From positions 1 through 32,964 of the forward strand of contig JAOARJ010000014.1 of assembly GCA_025210615.1 (NCBI GenBank): a stretch of DNA of 32,964 nt. The letters run 5' to 3'. Shown one piece after another: positions 1 through 10,579 of this stretch. The notes beneath the pieces were generated by a model. It saw only the letters and a list, made by a program, of their open reading frames with translations, did no database searches and was not told the origin of the DNA. Each line of letters opens with the position of its first letter. The first letter of the stretch is position 1. The DNA is from Candidatus Altimarinota bacterium. Its GTDB lineage: Bacteria; Patescibacteriota; Gracilibacteria; BD1-5; UBA6164. The position numbers were made by a program, and so were the translations under genes.

Positions 1-45
1 CTTCGGGCGCGCCTCAACAATAAAACTTCCTTATCCTAAATAAAC

Positions 46-1347
46 CTATTTAATAAATTTATCAATTAATTTTTTATAAGTCATTCTATTTTTTATTTCT
101 TCGTAATATTTGGTTCCAGGAATATATAATTCTCTAAGTCTTCCTTTCACTTCTTCATTACTATAATTTTCAATAATTGTTTCAATTTCTTTTTCTAACT
201 CCTTATCAGTTACTTCTACTTTTTCTTCTTCTTGAATTTTTTGTAAAATTAATTCTCCTTGTAATCTCTTAATCGCAGTTTCTCTTACATGTTTTTCTTT
301 ATAAGTTGCTTCATCCATATTTAATGACGCTAAATAATCTTCCATTTTAGCTCCTTGTTGCATCATATTTTGTTTAATTTCTCAGAAAACTTTTTCAATA
401 CTTCCTGCTATCATATTTTCTCATAAACTAATTTTAGCTTTTTTAATAAGCGCTTCGATTAATTTTTCTTCATCTTGCATTCTCGAATTAGCTGTTTTTG
501 TATCTTTAATTTCTTGTTTAATTAAATCTTTAAATCCGTCTAAATCTAATTTTTTACCTCTTAATTGTTCAATAAATTCTGGAGTAAATTCTGGTTTTAC
601 AGCTTTTTCTATTGAATTAATTTTTACTTTAAATTTAGTATCAAGTCCAGCAAAATCAGAGTTGTGATAATCTTTAGGGAAAGTTACATCTAGTTCAAAT
701 TCTTCACCTGTTTTATGCCCTGCAATTCCATCTTCAAATCCAGGAACTAATACATTGCTTCCCAAAACTAATGGATATTTTTGCATATTTGTGTTTTCTA
801 ATGCTTTTCCTTTTCAGTCAAATCCTTCAGTATCAATATTTACTCTATCTCCTTTCTTAGCTTTATATGCTTTACTTTTAACTTCTTCAAAAGTTGTAAA
901 TTTAGCTTGAATAGAATTAAGAGCTTCAGTTACTTCTTTAGCTGTTACTTTTACTGCCGTCTTTTTGATTTCAATTTTATCATAGTCAGCTTTTTTGATT
1001 TCAACCTCTGGATAAACTTCTACTTCTATCACAAATTTTAATGGATCTTGTGACTCCACATTCTTCACATGAGCTTGTGCCATAGGCATAATTTTATTCT
1101 CTCTTAATGCTTTTTTGTATAAAACATCAATAGCATTTTCAACAGCAATAGAATTAATATATTCATCACCAAATTGTTTTACTAAAATTTCATCAGGAAT
1201 ATTCCCTCATTTTCTGAATCATTTGATGTCAGCATTTTTTCTTAAATAATCCAATCCTTGTTTTCTATATTTAGCAACAAATTCCTTTTTTTCTTCGATT
1301 GTTATTTCTACAATTGAATTGTCTAATTTCTTAATTTCCGATTTCAT
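46..1347 (-). CDS. tig: Trigger factor, ribosome-associated chaperone/prolyl isomerase
   Basis: Encodes 433 residues, the usual trigger-factor length. Trigger factor binds ribosomal protein L23 at the exit tunnel and shields nascent chains. The N-terminal ribosome-binding signature reads GFRKGGNIP at about residues 43-51, and both of its first and second glycine positions of interest (GF and KG) are UGA codons, so the gene is intact only with UGA as glycine. The middle part (about residues 155-245) has the FKBP-like PPIase pattern, with GDRVNIDTEGFD and a downstream VPGFEDGIAGHKTGEEFELDVTFP segment split here by UGA-free reading. The C-terminal third is a Lys/Glu-rich helical chaperone arm. 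Start is the ATG at 1347; no Shine-Dalgarno precedes it. The stop is TAG. Upstream lies a long structured noncoding stretch. Identification is firm. Confidence 0.96.
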
Positions 1348-1425
1348 AAAATATAAATATTAATTTAAAATTAAAATAAACGCAGTGCATTATATTCAAA
1401 AACTATTTTTTAGCAAACAAAAATA

Positions 1426-1697
1426 GCTCTATATGGTGTACTTGCTATCTGTCAGAGCAAGGGATTATATAGAGCCGAGATTTTGACAGTTACTTAGCTT
1501 CCGCAAGTTTTTATAGAGGAAAATTCGCGCGCCCCTTACCGCGAGCTATGAGATTCAATCGAATACACCATACTGCAGTCTTTTATTTTTGTAACTTGTA
1601 TTTTGTAACTTATTGTTTTTTGTAACTTGTTTTGTTTTTGTTTTATTCGGCAAGGTTTCTTTGCCATCACTAAGTAACATACATATTACACCATATA
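1426..1697. ncRNA. Candidate structured RNA with pseudoknot, family unknown
   Basis: Visible pairings, in plus-strand coordinates: GCTCTATAT (1426-1434) with ATATAGAGC (1467-1475); nested CTTGCT (1441-1446) with AGCAAG (1456-1461); the loop bases CTGTCA (1449-1454) with TGACAG (1484-1489), which makes a pseudoknot; ATAG and CGCG (1512-1529) with CGCG and CTAT (1540-1549). TATGGTGTA (1432-1440) can close the domain with TACACCATA (1564-1572), or an 11-bp version can pair with TACACCATATA (1687-1697), competing with the first stem. No match to tmRNA, SRP, 6S or complete RNase P RNA was recognised. The strand is undecided; on the minus strand it would be the leader of the trigger-factor gene. 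Confidence 0.4.
1587..1628. repeat. Three direct copies of TTTTGTAACTT
   Basis: Copies at 1587-1597, 1601-1611 and 1618-1628, spaced 14 and 17 nt apart with T-rich spacers. They lie between the two alternative TACACCATA partners of the putative structured RNA. Too short and irregular for a CRISPR array. Confidence 0.7.
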
Positions 1698-1747
1698 TTT
1701 TACAGTTTGTCAAATATTTTTACTAAAAAAAATAATAAAAAAATAAA

Positions 1748-1766
1748 AAACGACTGTTAATCGTTT
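1748..1766 (-). terminator. Intrinsic terminator overlapping the stop of the hypothetical gene
   Basis: Stem AAACGA/TCGTTT with a 7-nt loop. On the minus strand it is followed by a long T-rich run, and the TAA stop of the gene at 1757-2890 lies in the loop. A compact gene end of this type recurs in the window. Confidence 0.7.
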
Positions 1767-2890
1767 TTATAAGCCATTTTATAATCATATTTTCATATCT
1801 CAGGATTATAAAAATACTCTATTCAATTATGTTTTTCTTGTTGAAAATCAATTGGAATATAATTTATAATCCCATTGTTAAAGAGTATCTGAGGTGTATC
1901 TGCATTTTTTCAAGTCTTGTTATAATAATCTTTATTCGCGTTCTCTAGATAAAATAAATTTAATTCTCTTGTCGCCTTGTTCACGAAATTTAGACAAGAA
2001 TTTCATAAAATTAATTTATTTACATCTTCTTCTCAAGTTAATTTTTTTCTATTTTCTTCTATAATTTCTAATAATTCTCCTGTTATTGCTGTTTGTTTTA
2101 TGGTATTATCTATATCTATAGCAAAATTTTTACACTGATTATCTTCTTCTGACACTGACATATTTATCGCCATATTCAAAAACATTAATATAGATTTTTC
2201 CCTATCTCATCATTTTCATTGCATAATAGCAGCTAACACTTTTGCTCAATCCGGAGCATCAACATTCGCTGCTGTAATTTTATAATACTTCGCTGCATTA
2301 GCTCAATCTTTTTTATAAAAATGATAAATATATCACAAATAATAAGGGACCATTGGTGATATACACGGATTTTTATATTTTTCTTCGCTTGTTAATTTAT
2401 CTAAATCAAATTCTTTATCATTATTTATTGTGTCTATTTTTGTAGCATCACAAAAATTTTTTACTCATTTTTCTCATATTTTAATAGAATTTTCAAGGTT
2501 TTTATCTATTTCTTCTTGTGATAAATTTTCATATCTAACATTTACATTTGGCAATAATAACTGAGTAATTAAATATGGTTTTTCAAAATATGGATTCAAA
2601 TCAGTTATAAGCTCCGTCATCTCATATAAGTATTTTTTATATTCAGAAGCCATAGCATTTCATCAAATATATTGTATAGCTTCAAGCCAATATTTGTCTG
2701 CTAATACATTTGAATAACCTGATGAAATAAATTTCGCTGAGGTCGCATCAGGAAGCAACTCTGGATGGTCTACTTTTACTTGTTTTATCTCCAAATGTTT
2801 TTTATAATTAGCATTATTTATTTGCCAAAATCAACTTATTACTCAAAAAATTATAAACATTATTAAAAGTGTTTTTATTATATGTTTCAT
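1757..2890 (-). CDS. Hypothetical membrane-anchored protein, TPR-like
   Basis: Encodes 377 residues when UGA is read as glycine; no family is recognised with certainty. It opens MKHIIKTLLIMFIIFGVISG, a positively charged start and one hydrophobic segment typical of a signal anchor or signal peptide, so the rest is probably outside the cytoplasm. The body is helical and charged. A stretch at about residues 180-225 (AAKYYKITAANVDAPDGAKV, then a run ending in SILMFLNMAINMS) has the small/large residue spacing of tetratricopeptide-type repeats, which are often used for protein contacts. It has two or three cysteines and no catalytic motif. It is divergently transcribed from infB with about 200 nt between them and ends in a hairpin terminator. 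TPR assignment is a guess from pattern; a structure prediction could overturn it. Confidence 0.8.
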
Positions 2891-2995
2891 ATTTTTTTAC
2901 TTTATTTTTTCTAAAAATTATTAATTTTTCTGCTAAATTATTATAGTTATTTTTTATTATATGCAAAAAAAATAAAAATCTAGTTTTAATAAGTT

Positions 2996-3023
2996 TTGAC
3001 AATTTTACTAAAATACATATTAT
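2996..3023 (+). promoter_or_regulatory. Probable sigma70-type promoter of infB
   Basis: TTGACA at 2996-3001 and TATTAT at 3018-3023 with a 16-nt spacer, about 65 nt before the infB start. The same -35 hexamer and spacing recur before the S10 cluster. Confidence 0.6.
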
Positions 3024-3088
3024 TTTAGCGTTATATTTCATAAATAAAAAAGAAATTTCCAAGTTTAGTTATTAACTAATTTTTTTTA

Positions 3089-5557
3089 ATGCCAAAGAAA
3101 ACAGATAAATCTGACAAAAAAGTAGATGATTATTACGCTAATATAGAGTCTGATGACGCTAAAAAATCTTCTGATAAAAAAGCCAAAGTTAAACCAAAAA
3201 TAAAACTTAGAGCAAAAAAGAAAGTGCCTGCAGAAGACAAAAAACAAGCTGATAAAAAAAATACTGATAAAAAATCTAATAATAAAAATAAGAAGAAAAA
3301 AATTACTTCTTGAATAAGAGAATTATCTCCTGAAGAAAAGAAAAAAGTATCTAATAAATCTACTAAAACAACAAAAAATAAAAGAGATTTTAAACCTACT
3401 GATAAAAAAGAAGGAAGAAAATCTAATTTTAAATGAGTAAAAAAATCTGATAATAAAACACAAGAGCCTAGAGTTAAAAAGACTTTTTCTATAAAAACAA
3501 AAGATGAACTAATCGCTGAAAAAAAAGCTAGACAAGCTAAAAAATCAGAAAAATCTAATGATAATAAATCTGGAACTAAAACTTTTGAAAAACCTCAAAA
3601 GAAATTCTGACCAAATAAACAAGCTGAAAAAACATCAAGTAATTTCAAAAAATGAAAGAAAAAAGGAAAATTTTCTAAATGGGAAAAGGAACAAGAAAAA
3701 GAACAAGAATTTATTAGGTCAACTCAAAACCTAATGAAGAAAAAAGAAGAAAAAAATCTGGAAGATATAAAACAAAATCTAACAGATAGAACTTGAGAAA
3801 CTGTTATCATCTGAGATGTTATTCCTGTTAAAGAATTATCAGATAAAACTTGAATTCCAGTTGCTAAACTTATGGCTGAGTTTATGAAAAATGGTATGAT
3901 GTTAAACTTAAATTCTCCTGTAGACTTTGAAACAGCATCAATCGTTATCGAACCATTTAACATAAAACTAGAAAGAGATACTTCTGGAGGACTTAGTATA
4001 GAAGAAGTTATGGAATGAGATATTTCTGTTTTATTACAAGAAGATGATACTTCTAAATTAAAAAATCGTCCACCTGTTATATCTATAATGTGACACGTAG
4101 ACCACGGTAAAACTTCTCTTTTAGACCAAATAAGAAAATCAAAAGTTGCTGAATGAGAAGCTGGTTGAATCACTCAATCTATCTGAGCTTACCAAGTTGA
4201 AGTTAAATGACAAAAAATAACTTTCCTTGATACTCCAGGTCATGAAGCATTTACAGTAATGAGAGCCAGATGAGCTAAATCTACTGATATTGCTATTTTA
4301 GTAGTAGCTGCTGATGAATGAGTAAAACCTCAAACAATAGAATCAATAAACCATGCTAAAGAAGCTGGGATTCCTGTTGTTGTAGCTATAAATAAAATGG
4401 ATAAACAAGGAGCTAATCCTGACCATGTAAAAGGACAACTAGCAGAACACTGATTAGTATGAGAAGATTGGTGAGGAGATGTTATTATGGTTCCAGTATC
4501 AGCGAAAATGTGAGATTGAATTGATGAACTACTTGAAAACATTTTATTAGTTGCTGAAATGGCTGAATTAAAAGCAAATCCAGAAAGAAACTGAGTTTGA
4601 ACAGTTATTGAATCACATTTAGATACAAAATTTGGTTCTGTTGCGACAGTATTAATAAACACTTGAAATCTAAATAAATGAGATCATATTGTTTGTTGAG
4701 GAGCTCACTGAAAAGTAAAAGTATTAAGAAATCACTTACATAAAAATATTGATACTGCTCTTCCAGGTGATCCTGCTCTTATAGTATGATTAGATAAAGT
4801 TGTTGAATGATGAGATATTTTGCAAGTTGTAAAAGATAATGAAACAGCTAGAAAAAAAGCTATAGAATTCGAAGAAATAATGAAAGCGAAAAAAGCTCAA
4901 TCTCAATCAGGATTAGAACTTCTTATGTCAAGAATCAAATCTTGAATGTTAAAAGATTTAAAAGTCGTTGTAAAAGCTGATACAAATGGTTCGTTAGAAG
5001 CTTTAAAAGCTGCTTTACTTAAAATCAGTAATGATGAAGTAAGAGTCGCTATTGCTCACGCTTGAGTAGGTAATATTAATGAATCTGATGTACTTATGGC
5101 TAGTGCTTCACAAACTATCTTAGTATGATTCAATGTTGATTTAGTTTGAAAAGCTAGTGAAATGGTCGATAGTAGTTGAATAGAATTAATTAACCACAGA
5201 GTTATCTATCATATTACTGAAAGAATTGAAGCTATTGCTACTTGAATGCTTGATCCAAAAGAAGTTGAAATTGTATTATGAGAGGCTAAAGTAAAACAAA
5301 TTTTCTATACTTGAAAGAAATATTTAATTTTATGATTAGGATTACTAGAGTGAAATAAAATAGAATCTTGAGCAAAAGTAAGAGTAATCAGAAAAGACAA
5401 GATGATCGGTAAATGAGATATTGAAAATTTAAAATCATGAGTAGAAGATGTAAAAGAACTTGAATGACCTATTGAATGTTGAGTACAATTCAACTGAGAT
5501 ACAAAAATTGAAGAAAAAGATATCTTAGAAATATATAAAATAGAAATCCAAAAATAA
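3089..5557 (+). CDS. infB: Translation initiation factor IF-2
   Basis: Encodes 822 residues. IF-2 is the GTPase that places initiator fMet-tRNA in the P site and drives subunit joining. The GTP-binding motifs are in order: G1 GHVDHGKT at residues 335-342 (its first glycine is UGA), G3 DTPGH at 381-385, and G4 NKMD at 435-438. The C-terminal half continues with the typical [16 protein letters not shown] segment and a last domain ending in [12 protein letters not shown]. The first 220 or so residues are low complexity, extremely rich in Lys, Asp and Ser, and read as a disordered RNA- or ribosome-binding tail, as in many long IF-2 proteins. Dozens of in-frame UGA codons fall on conserved glycines, so this gene alone fixes the code. 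ATG start after an AT-rich leader without Shine-Dalgarno; a strong terminator follows. Confidence 0.98.
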
Positions 5558-5559
5558 TA

Positions 5560-5585
5560 AAAACTCTAGTTAATTCTAGAGTTTT
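5560..5585. terminator. Bidirectional hairpin terminator after infB
   Basis: Nine-bp stem AAACTCTAG/CTAGAGTTT with loop TTAATT, flanked by A-rich and T-rich runs, so it can serve infB and the converging gene at 5590. The same stem and loop recur exactly at 14327-14350. Confidence 0.85.
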
Positions 5586-5589
5586 ATTT

Positions 5590-6793
5590 TTATGCTAATC
5601 TAGTTTTTTGAGCTTTAAGTTTCGCTAGGTATTGTTTTCAACTAAATCTTATAATATTATTCAATTTAGATTTTCACTTTTTTGTAAAAGCAGAGAAATC
5701 AGTCTCGACAACTCCTCCCATACTGTAAGAAGAATGTTTTTAGTGGTTCTCCATTTTGTCAAATTTCTGTAACAATTCATATATGCCTATTTTCTTTTTT
5801 CGTTTTAGGATTATATGTACTTGTAGTAACAAAATCTCAGACTTTATATTTAGTATTTCAATTGATTTTTTCCATTGAAAATCATGGTTCATTTGGTAGA
5901 AATTCTTCCAATTTTGAAACTCTTCTTACATCAAAAGGATCTTCGTGTGCTTTTTGTAAAAAAGATAATTCTAATCAACTAGCAATTAATACTTCTCTAA
6001 TTAAATCAGAACAAACAAGAGGCTTTTCTTTTGTTGTATATCTTTCTCCATTTTTATATGAACCTTTGTATTCTCAATTTTTACTAATTTTTCAAAATCA
6101 ATCTTTTGCAGTTCCTTTCTCATAAACTGAATCATATTTTCTTCATAAATATTGTTTCGCTAAATTAGCAAATAATTCTCAATTTACTTCTTTAATATTC
6201 TCTTTAGTTTCTACAAATGAAGTATGATATATTGAATATCTTTTTGTCCCAACTATAACTTCCCTCCTAGTAGAAGAAACAACTTTTCAAGTATATTCTA
6301 AAACCATTTTATCAGCATTTGTAAATCTTAGTTTCCTACCTCATTTTTCTAATGGATAAAGATTTATAGAGTTATCAGCTGACCAAAGTCTTACATGCCT
6401 TTTAGCTTGCATCTTTTCAAGATCTTCTTTTTGATGAATTTTTCAATCATCTTCTTTTACCTCAAAATCTTCTTTTTTAAGGTTAAAATCTGGTTCAAGT
6501 TTTATTCAAGTTTCATCTTCATTATACAATTTTTTAAGAGCCATAAATTCAGTTTTCTTAAATAATTTATTTCTATTATCAGTAGAAAATCATAAAGCAT
6601 CTTGTAATTTAGCTAATTGCTCAGCAGTATAAATTATAATTTTATTTCTATTTTTATTATAAGAATCTAAGATGGCCTTCGCTTCATCTTTATCCAAAAC
6701 ATTGTCAGCAAGAGCTTTATCAATCATTTTTCAAAAATTTTGTTTCTCATAATCTTTAGGAGTAAATTTAGGGTTTTCACCAGTAGTTATCAT
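5590..6793 (-). pseudogene. NlpC/P60-like cysteine hydrolase, frameshifted near its 3' end
   Basis: About 400 residues if one extra A is removed. The second half has the circular order of NlpC/P60 and related papain-like amidases: an AKQYLGRKYDSVY helix start, the catalytic-type PLVCSDLI (Cys261), a GDFVTT strand, and RHIGIVTEI with the likely catalytic His337. Such enzymes cut peptide bonds in peptidoglycan or act as amide hydrolases. No signal peptide is seen, so its site of action is uncertain. The first 130 residues are helical and charged and not recognised. At 5737-5741 (a run of five T, A on the coding strand) the frame must skip one base to continue with YSMGGVVETDFSAF and end at 5590; without the skip it runs on through unrelated residues to an early stop. 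Both key residues lie before the shift. The cause may be a real mutation, slippage or a sequencing error. Confidence 0.75.
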
Positions 6794-6932
6794 AATTTAT
6801 TAATAAAAAATATTATTCTGTTCAAGTATATCATAATTTTTTCTTTTATGCAAAAACTTGAATTTTTAAATTTGCTTTTTTATATAAAAAGCATTATAAT
6901 CAAAAAAATATTTAATAAAATTTATAATTTTT

Positions 6933-7130
6933 ATGAAAAAATTAATACTAACTTTATCAATATTACTAGCTTGAATATATTTAGTTAATTTTATTAGTGC
7001 CATTAGTGTTACTAAAGACTCATGAGAAGTTTTAGATAATTTGACTTGGTCAGAAATATCTATTTTAACTGATAAAATAGATGTTAGTTCTAGTGATATA
7101 AAATTAAACTGAAAATTATATGTAACTTGA
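6933..7130 (+). repeat. Shared 66-residue N-terminal module, copy 1
   Basis: Codes for signal peptide plus the stretch with SGEVLDNLTW and SDIKLNGKLYVTG. Compared by eye, about 50 of 66 residues agree with the copy at 32545-32742. Confidence 0.85.
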
Positions 7131-7809
7131 GAATTATGTAGCGTGATTTGATGAGTAAAAAAAATGTCTGGTTTGACCAAAATGAACAGTGGATAATCCT
7201 TGGCTTTCTTGCAAGGATATTAAAGAACATAATTGAGATTCTTGAAATAAAAATTATACTATAGATCCTGATTGACCTTGATGAAATGCACCTTTTTCAG
7301 TTTATTGCGATATGAGCACTGATTGATGAGGTTGGACCTTAGCTTTAAATATAACACAAGATATTCAAGAATCAGATTTATATAATACCGAAATTTGAAC
7401 TCCATCACTATCTTCAAATTATATGGTATGAATAAAAAAATTAGTACTTGACAATAATACTAAAATAAAATTTTCTTGTCAAAAATATGATTCAAGTTGG
7501 TATTCTTTTTATCATAGAAATATATCAGATTTTTCAAGCTACTTGATTGTTTCTTGAGTATATTGAGGTACAATTGAATGTGCTGAAGATTTAAATTTTT
7601 CATCTAATATATGAACAACTTCTAATAATTGTTTATATGATTGAGGTACATCAGAACATAGATATTATGGATTACCTTCAATACCGTGACTCGCAGTTGG
7701 TTGGTGAAATTATCCTGTTTGTGCTTCACCAAGATTGTTAAGACACTGTGCTGGAGAATGGCATTGAAATTGAACTCCTTGACATGATGCAAGAATTTGG
7801 ATAAAATAA
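6933..7809 (+). pseudogene. Secreted fibrinogen-like domain protein, frameshifted in a poly-A run
   Basis: About 291 residues if one A is removed from the A8 run at 7157-7164. It starts MKKLILTLSILLAGIYL, a signal peptide, then a module ending KLNGKLYVTG that is shared almost intact with the gene at 31405-32742. After the shift the frame gives a fibrinogen-related pattern: SCKDIKEHNGDSG, then PFSVYCDMSTDGGGWTL at about residues 122-136, and later paired cysteines and a NCLYDGGTSEHRYYG stretch. Fibrinogen-like domains in other proteins bind sugars or other ligands, so an extracellular adhesin is the best inference. In the uncorrected frame the protein stops after about 85 residues, right behind the shared module. 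The upstream frame has no Shine-Dalgarno. Terminator follows directly. Confidence 0.8.
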
Positions 7810-7834
7810 AACTCTAGAAATTAATCTAGAGTTT
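7809..7834. terminator. Bidirectional hairpin terminator
   Basis: Ten-bp stem AAACTCTAGA/TCTAGAGTTT with loop AATTAA and a T-run (plus strand). It overlaps the TAA of the fibrinogen-like gene and lies 6 nt from the stop of the converging gene at 7841. Confidence 0.85.
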
Positions 7835-7840
7835 TTATTT

Positions 7841-8614
7841 TTACGATTTGAAATTTAAAAAATGTTTTCTATAATAATCTTTCACATCTGCTAATTTTTT
7901 TATCACTTCTTTATCATCTCAAACTGATAATTCTTTTGGATTCACTTTTAATGAAAAATATCATCCATATCAAGAAGTTCTCATCTTCATAAAGAAACTT
8001 TCAAGTGGTAAAGTAGAAATTCAACCTCAAGCATTTCAAGGAAGAAGTCACATTTTTGGCCCTCTTCTATCACTTAAATAAATATTTTTTATAGTATTCC
8101 CTAATATATTTTGAGCTTTCATAATATCCATTCAAGCAGAAGATTCAATATTACTTAAATTAAGTGAAGTAAATCAAGTCACTTTCTTTATATCAAGCAA
8201 ATTATTACTTCTATATTCAGGGATAACAAATAATAAAAATTTAGGCGCCACATTTTGAACAGTAATCACAATATGATTATCTCTAGAAGCTTTTCAAATA
8301 TAAGTCGTAAACCAACCACTATTTTTATCTGTAATATGAGGTGGAGAAAAAGTTATATTTTGCGCTTTTATAGAAACAGCCAAATCAATAATTTCATCTA
8401 CAACTTTTTTTGTAATTCATCTATTCGGTGCTGTCACTGATAATACAGGCATAGCAAAACTTTCACTTAAACTTCTCACATACTCTTTATTCCAAGAGTC
8501 AAAATCTCATTTTTCTAAAACTAAATCTATCCCATCGTATCAGGCTTTTTTAGCGAAAACAAATTTTCTATGAAGTCAATATCATTTTAGACTAGAAGTT
8601 GATAAAAGTAACAT
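7841..8614 (-). CDS. Xylose isomerase-like TIM-barrel protein
   Basis: Encodes 257 residues, the usual size for the sugar phosphate isomerase/epimerase and AP endonuclease 2 TIM-barrel superfamily. The opening STSSLKGYGLHRKFVFAKKA followed by GYDGIDLVL matches the first strand-helix-strand of these barrels. Further strands follow the pattern (PVLSVTAP, AQNITFSPP, NHIVITVQNV, SLNLSNIESS, IKNIYLSDRRG, and a GLLPGNAGGGISTLPLESFF loop-helix). The metal-binding Glu/His set of true isomerases is not clearly complete: expected positions read IPEY and LSDRRG. Substrate cannot be named. No signal peptide, so cytoplasmic. It faces the fibrinogen-like gene and shares its terminator; serS lies upstream in the same direction after about 380 nt of gap-plus-end region. 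Confidence 0.85.
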
Positions 8615-8738
8615 TTATCTTTTATTTAATAATTAAAACAAGCGTATTGTAATAGAATTATACTATTAAATCAAATTTTTTTTTAACTTTCTTACAAATT
8701 ATATTTATATTTAATATAATTTTTTAATAATTTTAGTA

Positions 8739-9998
<1,260 letters not shown>

Positions 9999-10057
9999 AA
10001 TATTTTTTTTATGTGATAATTTATTTTATTATAGCCAAAAAGCTAGTTTTTCAAGTT

Positions 10058-10531
10058 TTAGTAATATTTTTGCATAGCTTTTTTTGCTTCTCTGTCCAAA
10101 GTTCTCTCTTTTAATACTTGTTTTTTCTCGTATTTTTTACGACCTTTAGCTAGTGCTATTTTGGCTTTTATAAGCTGACCTTTAAAGTATAATTCACATA
10201 CGATAATTGTATTACCAGCTTCTTTTATTTTTTGAGTTAAGTATAAAATATCTTTTTTATGTAAAAATATTTTTCTCTCTCTATCTGGCTCTATAGCCTC
10301 CCTATTTGGTAAAGCCTTCCAAGGCGTTATATGCATTCATTTTATATATAATTCATTGTTGATACTGGAAACGTAGGAGCCTTTTAGATTGACATGTCAG
10401 TGTCTAATTGATTTTACTTCATAACCTCTTAAGTCAATTCACGCTTCAAAACTCTTGACTATTTCATAGTCAAAATACGCTTTCTTATTCTTCGCTATTA
10501 ACTTAAATTTATCTTTGTTATTATTACTCAT
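10058..10531 (-). CDS. smpB: SsrA-binding protein SmpB
   Basis: Encodes 157 residues, typical for SmpB. It binds tmRNA and stalled ribosomes in trans-translation. Visible signatures are the N-terminal KKAYFDYEIVKSFEAG, GYEVKSIRHGHVNLKGSY, then DRERKIFLHKKDI, ELYFKGQLIKAKIALAKGRK and the basic C-terminal KKYEKKQVLKERTLDREAKK. An ATG at 10336 would give a 92-residue fragment lacking the RNA-binding N-terminal half; the start at 10531, read through UGA glycines, restores the whole fold. It sits between the M23 peptidase gene and serS, all minus. No tmRNA was recognised in the window. Confidence 0.96.
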
Positions 10532-10579
10532 AATTTTATTATTTCTCTCTAATTTTTCTAAATTTTTTAGTATTTTTAT

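Larger units (their letters stand above)
1348..1756. other. Long intergenic region with structured element and repeats
   Basis: About 400 nt without a convincing gene. It holds a dense set of complementary segments (1426-1697), three copies of a TTTTGTAACTT repeat, a small hairpin GGCAA-ggtttct-TTGCC at about 1649-1665, and an A-rich stretch before the terminator at 1748. Its only GC-rich patch (CGCGCGCCCC near 1526-1535) stands out in the AT-rich background. A 44-codon frame on the minus strand starting near 1667 has no supporting features. Confidence 0.6.

Noticed and set aside
1426-1572. RNase P RNA, because of GAGGAAAATTCGCGC near 1515
   Set aside because: Resembles the start of conserved region I only; the matching 3' region and the other conserved blocks are absent and the element is too short.
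1587-1628. CRISPR-like repeats
   Set aside because: Units are 11 nt, spacing is irregular and short, and no cas genes are near.
1541-1667. A 44-codon minus-strand ORF through the repeats
   Set aside because: Low complexity, no start signal, and it runs through the structured element.
1426-1697. tmRNA, expected because smpB is present
   Set aside because: No CCA-type 3' end, no T-arm with proper acceptor stem and no recognisable tag frame.
2814-3062. 82-codon minus-strand ORF in the region between the hypothetical gene and infB
   Set aside because: Covers the infB promoter region, low complexity, and overlaps the start of the supported hypothetical gene.
3089-5557. UGA as tryptophan (table 4, Mycoplasma type)
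   Set aside because: Invariant glycine positions such as the first residue of GHVDHGKT would become Trp; UGG is used for true Trp.
6866-7180. Minus-strand ORF opposite the start of the fibrinogen-like gene
   Set aside because: It is the antisense shadow of the signal peptide and module; the plus frame has homologous sequence in another gene.
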